Below, piece after piece: positions 47,636 to 59,346 of a stretch of 64,000 bases of DNA. Within the stretch, counting starts at the first letter, position 1. Each line of letters opens with the position of its first letter. The position numbers and the translations under genes are program-made. The notes beneath the pieces are model-generated. The model saw only the letters and a list, made by a program, of their open reading frames with translations, was not told the origin of the DNA and made no database searches. This DNA is from Burkholderiales bacterium (GTDB lineage Bacteria; Pseudomonadota; Gammaproteobacteria; Burkholderiales; SG8-41): positions 156,616 through 220,615 of the forward strand of contig DATAJS010000029.1 of assembly GCA_036262035.1 (NCBI GenBank). Reading direction: 5' to 3'.

Positions 47636-48409
47636 TTACACCGGAACGTCGGGGAGGGTCGCCGAGCGCGTGCCGGCGATCGGGCGGTTGTCGGTGGCGT
47701 GGTAGGTATGAACGACCGAGAACTTGGTCTCGTTCGTCTGGTTGGCGCCGGCGGCGTGGAAGAGCCGGCAGTGAAAGAAGAGCACGTCGCCCGGATCGAG
47801 CTCGACGCGCGTCTCGCGCGCGAGGAGCGCGCGGTTCCGCTCCACGTCGGTGCGCAGGAACTGCGCGGCGTCGAGCTGCTCGGGCAGGAATTCCATCGCG
47901 TGCGAGCCCGGCAGCACGAGCAGGCACCCGTTCTCGTGGCGCTCGCGGCCGAGCGCGAGCCACACCGAGACGAGCTCGGGCCGCTCGAAGGACCAGTAGC
48001 GGATGTCGCGGTGCCAGCTCGTGAGACTGCTGTAGCGCGGGTCCTTGGTCATCACGCAGTTGTGATGCGCCTGCGAGAGCTCGACGCGGGGGCCCAGCAG
48101 TTGGCGCAGCCGCGCCGCGACGGCCGGCGACGTCGCCCACTCGCGGAAGGCAGGATCGCGCGCGTACGCCTGGAGAAGACGCCGCACGGTGCGGCCGCCG
48201 GGTGCGTCGTGCGATTCCGGCGCGCCGGGATACTGCACATCGGCTTCGTATTCGAGCGGAGGGACCGCCGCGACGAGCTGCGAGCGCGCCGCGCCGAGCA
48301 TGCGCGAACGCAGCGCTTCGGAGACGAGCCCGCGCACGACGACATAGCCGTCGCGCTCGAACTGCGCGACTTCCGCCGGCGTAAAGCCCGATGCGGGCTC
48401 GGCGCTCAT
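47636..48409 (-). CDS. Phytanoyl-CoA dioxygenase (PhyH) family protein
   Basis: A 257-residue Fe(II)/2-oxoglutarate oxygenase-like protein. The metal-binding HxD is in SLTSWHRDIRYW. The distal histidine is in FFHCRLFHAAGANQTNE, and the 2-oxoglutarate-binding region follows it. It starts MSAEPASGFTPAEVAQFERD, as usual for the family. It lies three bases after metH and is probably co-transcribed, but a functional link to methionine synthesis is not apparent. The substrate is unknown. Confidence 0.85.
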   Translation of the reverse strand: MSAEPASGFTPAEVAQFERDGYVVVRGLVSEALRSRMLGAARSQLVAAVPPLEYEADVQYPGAPESHDAPGGRTVRRLLQAYARDPAFREWATSPAVAARLRQLLGPRVELSQAHHNCVMTKDPRYSSLTSWHRDIRYWSFERPELVSVWLALGRERHENGCLLVLPGSHAMEFLPEQLDAAQFLRTDVERNRALLARETRVELDPGDVLFFHCRLFHAAGANQTNETKFSVVHTYHATDNRPIAGTRSATLPDVPV

Positions 48410-48412
48410 CCC

Positions 48413-52141
<3,729 letters not shown>

Positions 52142-52205
52142 CGGGCGGAAGGTTGCGCCGGGCGCGGAACGCGCCAAGCTGTTGATCACAAAGGGCGTAA
52201 TGTTA

Positions 52206-53438
52206 TCACGCGCGGGGCAGGCCCCGCCCCTGTAGGGCGAGGTAAACAACCCAGCAGGCGCATCCTGCAACGCTGAGCGCCGCCATGCCCGAGGCGAGCT
52301 CCAGCGCGCTGTCCGCCAGCAGCGGAGAGACGATGCCCGCCAGGATCGCCGAAAACAGGCTGTGCTGGAACCCGAGCAGCGAAGACACAAGCCCGCGGTT
52401 GTGAGGAAAGAGGTCGAGCGCGAGCAGCGTCAGGCTCGGCATGGCGAGCGCCATCCCGAGCGCGTAACCCATGACGGGCAGCACCGACCACGGCAGCGCG
52501 GGCCCGGCCAGCGCGCAGTAGGCGAGATTGAACGCCGCCGCGCCGAACACGATCGCGTAGGCGAGCTTTACCGTCTTGCGCGAAGAGAGCTTGCCGGCGA
52601 CCCGGCCGGAGATGAACGCGCCGAGCGTGACGCCCGCGACGGCGGGCACGAAGATCCACGCGAACTGCGTTTCGGACAGTCCGAGGATGCGATAGACGAA
52701 CGCCGGCGCCGACACGATGTAGATGAAAAAGCCGCAGAAATTGAGCGCGATCGCCGACGAGACCAGGAACAGCGGAAAGCTGCGCCCGACCGTCAGGTAG
52801 TTACGGGCAAGCGCGCGGAGCTCGAACGGCTGGCGCTCGCCGCGCGGCAGCGATTCGCCGAGCCGCGCGCCGCAGGCGACCAGCAATACCGAGGCATAGA
52901 GCGCGAGGAACACGAACACCGGACGCCACCCGAACGCCGACTGCAGCCAGCCGCCGATGACCGGGGCGACCGCGGGGGCGATCCCGAAGAGCATCGTCAC
53001 CAGCGACATCAGGCGTTGCGCTGCGTGACCCTGGAGCGTGTCGCGAATGATCGCGCGGCCGACCACGATGCCCGCGCCGGCCGAAAGCCCTTGTATGCCG
53101 CGAAAAACGAGGAGCTGCTCGAACGTCGCGGCGAGCGCGCAGCCTGCGCAGGCGAGCGCGAACACCAGCAGGTTGGCGAGAACGACCGGCCGCCGGCCGA
53201 AGGAATCGGAGAGCGTGCCGTGGAACAGCGTCATCACGGCGAAGCCGAGTAGATAGACCGACAGCGTCTGCTGCATGTGCATCGCGGAGACGCGCAGGTC
53301 CGCCTCGATCGCGGGAAACGACGGCAGGTAGGTGTCGATCGAGAACGGCCCGATCATCGCCAGCGCGGCGAGCAGCAGCGCGAGGCCGCGGTAGCGCATG
53401 CGATCCGGCGCGTGCGCGATGGCTTCTGAGGTCTGCAT
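52206..53438 (-). CDS. Bcr/CflA-type multidrug efflux MFS transporter
   Basis: A 410-residue, 12-helix major facilitator protein of the DHA1 Bcr/CflA type. It has the loop motif [13 protein letters not shown] between helices 2 and 3, the start [20 protein letters not shown] and motif C-like [14 protein letters not shown] in helix 5. The family exports bicyclomycin, chloramphenicol and related compounds or sulfonamides. The true substrate here is unknown. The ATG at 53438 begins [11 protein letters not shown]; an open frame extends further upstream but is not family-like. Confidence 0.9.
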   Translation of the reverse strand: MQTSEAIAHAPDRMRYRGLALLLAALAMIGPFSIDTYLPSFPAIEADLRVSAMHMQQTLSVYLLGFAVMTLFHGTLSDSFGRRPVVLANLLVFALACAGCALAATFEQLLVFRGIQGLSAGAGIVVGRAIIRDTLQGHAAQRLMSLVTMLFGIAPAVAPVIGGWLQSAFGWRPVFVFLALYASVLLVACGARLGESLPRGERQPFELRALARNYLTVGRSFPLFLVSSAIALNFCGFFIYIVSAPAFVYRILGLSETQFAWIFVPAVAGVTLGAFISGRVAGKLSSRKTVKLAYAIVFGAAAFNLAYCALAGPALPWSVLPVMGYALGMALAMPSLTLLALDLFPHNRGLVSSLLGFQHSLFSAILAGIVSPLLADSALELASGMAALSVAGCACWVVYLALQGRGLPRA

Positions 53439-53707
53439 GAAAGGCGCTGAACGATAGCGCAAGCGGTCGTGCCGGTGCAAAAAGTCACGCGCACGCGAGC
53501 TAACTTGCCGTAGGGAAAAGACTGACGTCGTTTGTAGCCGATGCCCTACAGGGAGCGTCGCCACAAGGGATGGACTCGGCGGTGCGCGCGCCGCATCCGG
53601 CAGTAATCTCGAAGACGCTTCAACGTTCGTCCCCTGTTGCCCGGGGAATCTCCCGCTCCGGACCTACTGCTCCCGGAGCGTTCAATCAACATCGAAGAGG
53701 AACCAAG

Positions 53708-54547
53708 ATGGAAACGAACAAGCTGACTGAAAAACCCTTCGCGCAAGTCGCCGCCGCCATCCAGGCGCTCGACCTCGAAACGGTGAAGGCGAGGCTCATG
53801 GATCCGGAGCTCGGCGAGGGCTGGACCCGCGAGTACGCAGACAGCATCGAGGCGGCCTACAAGACCTACCTCACCATGGTCGCGAAATATCAGGAGGACG
53901 CCGAAGACATCATGCTGGCCAAGGACGTCGACGAGTTCTGGCACACGCACATCCTCCAGACGATGAAATACAGCGCCGATTGCGAGACGGTATTCGGCAC
54001 CTATCTGCACCACAACCCGCACGTCGGGCCGCGCACGGCGGCGGACCTCTCGAAGCGCGAGGAGATGGCCGCGAAGACGCGCCACCTCTACGCGCAGGAA
54101 TTCGCGGACGCCGATGCGGCATGGGCCGGGGGCTCGCCGCGCTCGGCGGCTTTCTCGAGCGCCGCGGTGAGTGCAGGCGCCGCCGCATTCAGCAGCGCGG
54201 CCATCCGCGAGGCCAGCGCGGCGTTCTCGAGCGCAGCGATCGCGGCGCGTGACGCGGCGTTCTCCAGCGCGGCGATCCGCGCTGAGCGCGCGGCCTTCTC
54301 GAGCGCGGCGGTCGGCGCGACCGGCGCGGCATTCTCCAGTGCTGCGATCCAAGCGAAGGACGCCGCATTCTCCAGTGCTGCTATCCAGGCGAAGGACGCG
54401 GCATTCTCCAGCGCTGCTATCCCGGCGAAGGACGCGGCATTCTCCAGCGCTGCTATCCAGGCGAAGAATGCGGCATTCTCCAGCGCCGCGATCAGCGCCG
54501 AAAGCGCCGCGTTCTCCAGCGCGGCACGGCCGCACGCGCGCACCTGA
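53708..54547 (+). CDS. WHTH-domain (GRDP-like) protein with 12-residue AAFSSAA repeats
   Basis: A 279-residue protein starting after AGAGGA. Residues 1-140 resemble the glycine-rich-domain-like family: DVDEFWHTHILQTMKYSADC (74-92) and GTYLHHNPH, whose histidines may bind a metal. From residue 147 to the end there are eleven repeats of the form AAFSSAA(I/V)xAxx, strictly 12 residues long, with the last one diverging to AAFSSAARPHART. No signal peptide or membrane segment is present. Each repeat reads as two pentapeptide-like units (AAFSS, AAIxA) plus two polar residues. It is divergent from the MFS gene and stands alone before a strong terminator. Function unknown. Confidence 0.8.
   Translation: METNKLTEKPFAQVAAAIQALDLETVKARLMDPELGEGWTREYADSIEAAYKTYLTMVAKYQEDAEDIMLAKDVDEFWHTHILQTMKYSADCETVFGTYLHHNPHVGPRTAADLSKREEMAAKTRHLYAQEFADADAAWAGGSPRSAAFSSAAVSAGAAAFSSAAIREASAAFSSAAIAARDAAFSSAAIRAERAAFSSAAVGATGAAFSSAAIQAKDAAFSSAAIQAKDAAFSSAAIPAKDAAFSSAAIQAKNAAFSSAAISAESAAFSSAARPHART
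54146..54544 (+). repeat. Eleven in-frame 36-bp tandem repeats
   Basis: The repeat tract encodes the AAFSSAAIxAxx units. The six or so units from about 54326 to 54505 are nearly identical in DNA (variants of GCATTCTCCAGCGCTGCTAT), so copy number may vary between strains. Earlier units have diverged in codons while keeping the protein pattern, which implies selection on the protein. Confidence 0.85.
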
Positions 54548-54564
54548 GCGCGTCACGCAAGCCA

Positions 54565-54595
54565 CGAAAGGCCGGCAGTCGCCGGCCTTTCGTTT
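54565..54595 (+). terminator. Strong hairpin terminator after the repeat-protein gene
   Basis: CGAAAGGCCGGC and its exact reverse complement enclose the loop AGTC (12-bp stem), followed by TTT. The T-run is short but the stem is strong. Confidence 0.7.
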
Positions 54596-54675
54596 CGCCG
54601 GCGCGGATGCGGCGCGGGCCGCGCGCGACCTTGCGCTACACTCGAAACGTCCGGTCGAGGAGGACACCCGCACGC

Positions 54676-56907
54676 ATGACCGATCCCGAGGAGACGCCGT
54701 CGCAGCGCACGCGCCGTTGGGCCGTGCTGCCGTGGCTCGTGCTGCTCATCGGCGTACCTGCGTCCATCTATCTGTTCGTTGTGCTCAACCAGGCGGTCGA
54801 GGAAGTCGCCCGCTCGCGTTTCGAACGCGAAGCGAGCGAAGCGAAGGGCCTGATCGAAGTCAGAATCCATTTCTACGCGGACATCCTCTACGGTCTGCGG
54901 GCGCTGTTCGCGACCCAACCGAACGTGAGCCGGCTGGATTTCCATCGTTACGTCCGGTCGCTCGACCTGAAACAGCGCTATCCCGGGTTCGACCTGGTCA
55001 ACTTCGCCGCGTACGTCCCCGGTCGGGAGCGCGCGCGCTTCGAAGCCGCGGTGAGGCGCGACGTCAGCCTCGACGCTCGCGGCTATCCCGATTTCGCCAT
55101 CAAGCCGCCGGGGGAACGGCCCGATTACCACGTGATGGTCTATCTCGAGCCGATGCAGGACTTTCGCTTCGCATTCGGTCTCGATCTCGGGGCCAATCCC
55201 GCGCTCGACGCCGCGCCCAAGACGCTCGTCAGCCTGCAACACAGCGCGCGCGACAGCGGCCGCCTCACCGCGTCGGGTATGCCGATCCGCATCAAGGGCG
55301 CCAAGGAATACGTCGGCCTCGCGATGCGGCTCGCGGTGTATCGCGCCGGAGCCGCCATCGACACCGTCGAGCAGCGTCGCGCTGCGTACGTGGGATCGGT
55401 CGGGGCCGGCTTCAACGTCGAGCACCTCATGAAAGGCACGCTGCACGAAGGCATGGCGCAGTACATGCGCTTCATCCTGTACGACGCCGGGTCCGCAAGC
55501 GACCCCCGCAGCACGGCCGCGCCCGTGCAGGAGCGGCTGTTGTTCGACAGCGATCCTCGCAAGGGCGCGGCAGGGGAAGACCACGACGCCTTCACGCGCG
55601 TGCTGCCGATCGAAGTCGGCGGCCGCATTTGGCGCATCCATTTCAAGGCGCCGCGCTCGGCGCTGATCGAGAAGGTCGACGCGTTGTCGCCCTGGGTCGT
55701 GCTGGTCGGCGGCATCCTGACCAGCCTGCTCCTCGCGGGCCTCTTCTATTCGCTCGCATCGTCGCGCGGCCGCGCGCTCGCGATCGCCTCGGAGATGACG
55801 AGCCACCTGCGTGAAAGCGAAGCGAGCCTCACCGAAGCGCACGCGCTGCTCGCAGACGCGCAAAAGCTCGCCGGCGTCGGCTGCTGCCACTACGAACCCG
55901 GCAACGGCCGCATCGTATGGTCGGAAGAGCTCTTCCACATCCACGGCGTCGATCCCGGCACGTTCGCGCCGACCTACGAGTCGACCATGGCGCTCGTGCA
56001 TCCCGAGGACCGCTCGTCGTGGGCCCGCGCGCTCGAGCGCGCGCTGGCAAGCGGCGCGCCGTTCTCGAGCGAGTTTCGCATCGTGCGGCCCGACCGGAGC
56101 GTGCGGCACCTGCGCAGCCTCGGCGAGGTCATGCACGACGGGGGCGGCACCGTGACGAGCATGCTGTGGTCGGTGCTCGACATCACCGAGCAGAAACGCA
56201 CCGAGGATGCGCTGCGCGCCTCGGCCGAGCAGCTCACGGCGCTGTCGCGCCGCCTCGTCGAGGTGCAGGAGGCCGAGCGCCGGCAGCTTTCGCGCGAGCT
56301 GCACGATCGTGTCGGGCAGAACCTGACGGCGCTCAGCATCAACCTCGACATGCTGCGCACGTCGCTCGGCGACGCGAACGCCAAGCACGCGGCGCGCTTG
56401 CGCGATTCGACCGCGCTGCTCGAATCGACCGCCGACTCGATCGAAGACGTGATGTCCGAGCTGCGCCCGCCGATGCTCGACGATTACGGCCTCTATCCCG
56501 CGCTCAACTGGTACGCCCGTCGCTTCGCCGAGCGCACCGGCATCGAGGTCGAGGTCTTCGGCAGCGACACGTCCGAGCGCCCCCGGCCCGAGATCGAGAT
56601 CACCCTCTTCCGCATCGCCCAGGAAGCGCTGACCAACGTCGCCAAGCACGCCGAGGCGAGCCGGGTGCGGATCGACCTCACGCACGCGAACGGCCACTGC
56701 GTGATGCGCGTGGCGGATAATGGCATAGGCATAGACACCGCGCGCCTCGGCGACATCCGCGAGCGCCGCGGCCTCGGAATGGTTACGATGCGGGAACGCA
56801 CGCAGGCCGTCGGGGGACATTTCACCGCAAGCACGGTGCCGGGCGGCGGCACCGAGATCGCAATCGAGGTACCGGTCCATGACGATACGCATACTCATAG
56901 CGGATGA
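54676..56907 (+). CDS. CHASE/PAS sensor histidine kinase (NarX/LuxR-partner type)
   Basis: A 743-residue membrane kinase. Two membrane segments (about 16-38 and 332-354) flank a periplasmic CHASE domain (YPGFDLVNFAAYVPG, then LEPMQDFRFAFGLDL). A cytoplasmic PAS domain follows (about 390-500, with GRIVWSEELFHIHGVDPGTF). The HisKA_3 dimerisation motif LSRELHDRVGQNLTALSINL has the phosphorylated histidine at 543. The HATPase domain ends in ADNGIGID and GLGMVTMRERTQAVGG. The last 29 bases overlap the NarL-type regulator gene, its obvious partner. The CHASE ligand is unknown. Confidence 0.92.
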   Translation: MTDPEETPSQRTRRWAVLPWLVLLIGVPASIYLFVVLNQAVEEVARSRFEREASEAKGLIEVRIHFYADILYGLRALFATQPNVSRLDFHRYVRSLDLKQRYPGFDLVNFAAYVPGRERARFEAAVRRDVSLDARGYPDFAIKPPGERPDYHVMVYLEPMQDFRFAFGLDLGANPALDAAPKTLVSLQHSARDSGRLTASGMPIRIKGAKEYVGLAMRLAVYRAGAAIDTVEQRRAAYVGSVGAGFNVEHLMKGTLHEGMAQYMRFILYDAGSASDPRSTAAPVQERLLFDSDPRKGAAGEDHDAFTRVLPIEVGGRIWRIHFKAPRSALIEKVDALSPWVVLVGGILTSLLLAGLFYSLASSRGRALAIASEMTSHLRESEASLTEAHALLADAQKLAGVGCCHYEPGNGRIVWSEELFHIHGVDPGTFAPTYESTMALVHPEDRSSWARALERALASGAPFSSEFRIVRPDRSVRHLRSLGEVMHDGGGTVTSMLWSVLDITEQKRTEDALRASAEQLTALSRRLVEVQEAERRQLSRELHDRVGQNLTALSINLDMLRTSLGDANAKHAARLRDSTALLESTADSIEDVMSELRPPMLDDYGLYPALNWYARRFAERTGIEVEVFGSDTSERPRPEIEITLFRIAQEALTNVAKHAEASRVRIDLTHANGHCVMRVADNGIGIDTARLGDIRERRGLGMVTMRERTQAVGGHFTASTVPGGGTEIAIEVPVHDDTHTHSG

Positions 56908-57523
56908 TCACGGCGTAGTCGCAGAAGGGCTGCGCTCGCTGGTCAGCACCCAGCCCGAGATGGAAGTGATCGGGCTCGCCGAAAACGGCCGCGAGGTCGT
57001 GCGCGCGGCGCTCGACACCACGCCCGACATCGTGCTGATGGATCACGCGATGCCGCTGCTCAACGGCACCGAGGCGACGCGCCTCATCCGCGACCGCTCC
57101 GATCGCACGCGCGTCATCATGCTGTCGATGTACTCCGACGCGGTGCACGTCTATCGCGCGCTCCAGGCGGGCGCGACGGGCTACATCGTGAAGAAGTCGG
57201 TCGCGAAGGAAGTGGTGGACGCGATCCACGCGGTGCACCGCGGCGGACGCTATCTGTCGAAGCAGCTCGCCGACATCGTCATCGATCACGTCGTTCACAA
57301 AACGGGGCCCGACGACCCCCTCGAGCGCCTGTCTTCGCGCGAGCGGCAGGTGCTGCAATTGCTGGCGGAAGGTCATAGCGTGGCCGAGATCGCCGCGACG
57401 CTGTCGCTGTCTCCTAAGACTGTCGAGACCTATAGAGCGCGGATGATGGAGAAGCTCGGCATATTCGATCTCGCGAACCTCGTTCGTTTCGCGATACAGC
57501 AAGGCGTTACAGCGCTAGAGTAG
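56879..57523 (+). CDS. NarL/FixJ family response regulator
   Basis: A 214-residue regulator. The receiver has acidic D9 and D10, phosphoacceptor D55 (IVLMDHAMPLLNG) and the switch lysine in GYIVKKSVAKE. The LuxR-type DNA-binding domain is at about 150-200 (LSSRERQVLQLLAEGHSVAE, then TVETYRARMMEKLGI). It overlaps the kinase gene by 29 bases. Targets are unknown but may include the neighbouring cyclic-di-GMP genes. Confidence 0.93.
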   Translation: MTIRILIADDHGVVAEGLRSLVSTQPEMEVIGLAENGREVVRAALDTTPDIVLMDHAMPLLNGTEATRLIRDRSDRTRVIMLSMYSDAVHVYRALQAGATGYIVKKSVAKEVVDAIHAVHRGGRYLSKQLADIVIDHVVHKTGPDDPLERLSSRERQVLQLLAEGHSVAEIAATLSLSPKTVETYRARMMEKLGIFDLANLVRFAIQQGVTALE

Positions 57524-57556
57524 TTTTTCCCGGCGCGTCCCCAGGAGATAAGAGGC

Positions 57557-57970
57557 ATGACGGCCCGCTACACCCAGGACCCCGTCGCGCTCGTCGTCAA
57601 CAGCCACCATGCGGTACGGCGAGCGCTATGCGAGAAGATCAGGGCGTCTTTCGCGAATTTCAGACTGCGCGAAGCGGCGAGCATGGCCGACGCGCTGGCG
57701 ATCCTCGAGACGGAAACGATCGACATCGTGCTGCTCGAAGGCGATCACCACGGCATCAACAGCCTGCAGGCGACGCGCGCGGTGCTCGAGCGCTCGCCGC
57801 AGTCGTCGGTGATCATGGTGTCGGGTGTCAGCGAGCCGTCGTGCCGCTCCGCGGCGAGCCGCGCCGGCGCGATGGCCTTCGTTTCCAGGCGCGCGATCAA
57901 CAGCGAGCTGATGCAGGTGCTCGCCGACGTGCTCGGCGAGCGCGGACGCCAGGACGACCCTGGCGTATAG
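57557..57970 (+). CDS. Stand-alone pseudo-receiver protein
   Basis: A 137-residue receiver-fold protein with a good ribosome binding site (AGGAGATAAGAGG). Compared with true receivers the acidic pair is replaced by N15-S16 (VVNSHH), the phosphoacceptor aspartate by glutamate (DIVLLEGDHHGIN, E61), and the switch lysine region reads AFVSRRAI. The helix pattern (LQATRAVLERSPQSSVIMVS) is otherwise kept. It probably acts without phosphorylation, perhaps as a constitutive or titrating partner of the kinase and regulator upstream. It ends two bases before the convergent EAL gene. Confidence 0.75.
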   Translation: MTARYTQDPVALVVNSHHAVRRALCEKIRASFANFRLREAASMADALAILETETIDIVLLEGDHHGINSLQATRAVLERSPQSSVIMVSGVSEPSCRSAASRAGAMAFVSRRAINSELMQVLADVLGERGRQDDPGV

Positions 57971-57971
57971 G

Positions 57972-59198
57972 TCAGGCTGCGGACGCTTGTTCGGCGGCGA
58001 GGCGTCCCGGCTGGACCGCGCGACGCGCGAGGTTCTTCTCGCACAGCATGCACGCGGCTTCGAGCGTGCCCGGGCGGCCGAGCAGGTAACCCTGCATCTT
58101 CGCCACCCCCATCGCCTTGAGCTTCGACAGCTCGGCCGCAGTCTCGATGCCTTCGGCGACGAGGTCGCAGCGATGCTCTTTTCCGAACTGGATCAGCGCC
58201 GAAGCGAGCGTCGAGCGCGCATGATCGGTGTGGATGCCGCGCACCAGGCTCATGTGCAGCTTGATGATGTCGGGCTTCAACTGCAGGATGTGACGGAAGC
58301 TCTCGATACCGCCGCCCGCCTCGTCGACCGAGATGCGCAGCCCATGCTCGCGCAGCGGGGCCAGCACTTTCGCCATCTCGTCGTACTGGCGGATCGTCGG
58401 GTGCTCGTTGATCTCGAGCACGATGCGCTCGAGAGGCGCGTTGGCGAAAGCGCGCTCGAGCTGACCGTTGACGATGATGTTCGGTGAGACGTTGAAGCCG
58501 ATGTAGACCGCATCGGGCAGTCGCTGGAAGCTCTCCATCGCTTTGGCGATGAGCTTCGCCTCGAGCGCCACGTCCATGCCGACGCGCGCGGCGTCGGCGA
58601 ACCACTCGCCCGGTCCGCGCGGCGGCGTGCCGGCGAAGCGCGCGAGCGCTTCGAACCCGACGACCGCGGCGCGCTTGATGTCGTAGACCGGCTGATAGAG
58701 GAACGAGACGAGGTCGCTGTCGATCGCGAACCGCACGCGCTCCTCGATCTCGGCGGTGCGGCGTTGCGCGTACATGTCGGCTTCGATGTGCTCCGCGGCG
58801 AGCTCGGCGAAGACGCGCACCATCGACACGTCACGCCCGTGCAGGACCGCATCGGCGCGCGGGCCGGCGCAGACCAGGTTGCCGTAGCGCGTGCCGCCAT
58901 CGAGCTGGATGGGCACGCAGATGTGAGCGCCCGCTCTCGCGTTGTCAGCACCGCATTCGGCATGATCGAAAGGATCCCGCCCGCCGGGGACGAGGCCCGG
59001 ATATTCGGAGCGCGTGTCGATGTGGCGGATGACGCTGCCGCCGTCGGCGGCCTCGGAGATGTAGGCGATATCGACGTGAAGGTAGGCGCGCAACGCCCGG
59101 AGAGCGCGACCGAGCAGCGGCCCCATGGGCACGGTGCCGGGCTTTTTGTCTTCCACCAGGAAGTTCAGGAACGTCAGGTCCCCAGGCGCGATGCTCAT
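57972..59198 (-). CDS. GAF-EAL protein, cyclic-di-GMP phosphodiesterase-like
   Basis: A 408-residue soluble protein. Residues about 20-140 are a GAF-like sensor domain. The EAL domain (about 155-390) has FEALARF (EAL at 183-185), N236 in GFNVSP, E262 in LEINEH, K313 in PDIIKLHMSL and E349 in VAEGIETAAEL. The usual DDFGTG loop is changed to DEAGGG (292-297), replacing one metal-binding aspartate by glutamate and the loop phenylalanine by alanine. Catalysis may be weakened, or the protein may be a cyclic-di-GMP sensor. Confidence 0.87.
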   Translation of the reverse strand: MSIAPGDLTFLNFLVEDKKPGTVPMGPLLGRALRALRAYLHVDIAYISEAADGGSVIRHIDTRSEYPGLVPGGRDPFDHAECGADNARAGAHICVPIQLDGGTRYGNLVCAGPRADAVLHGRDVSMVRVFAELAAEHIEADMYAQRRTAEIEERVRFAIDSDLVSFLYQPVYDIKRAAVVGFEALARFAGTPPRGPGEWFADAARVGMDVALEAKLIAKAMESFQRLPDAVYIGFNVSPNIIVNGQLERAFANAPLERIVLEINEHPTIRQYDEMAKVLAPLREHGLRISVDEAGGGIESFRHILQLKPDIIKLHMSLVRGIHTDHARSTLASALIQFGKEHRCDLVAEGIETAAELSKLKAMGVAKMQGYLLGRPGTLEAACMLCEKNLARRAVQPGRLAAEQASAA

Positions 59199-59346
59199 CG
59201 GCCAGCTTACCTTTCTTTAGCCATTACAATCAGCTGATTCTACTGCTGTGCGAAGGTTTTACATTAGATTTATGTTGCGAGGCAGCAAAACAGCGCTGAC
59301 GCGACACGCCTCCTATAACGACCGATCCCGGGAAAACTGAACCGGT

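Noticed and set aside
54146..54544. 36-bp repeats considered as a CRISPR array
   Set aside because: There are no spacers, the unit is coding and in frame with the preceding domain, and codons vary while the protein pattern is kept.
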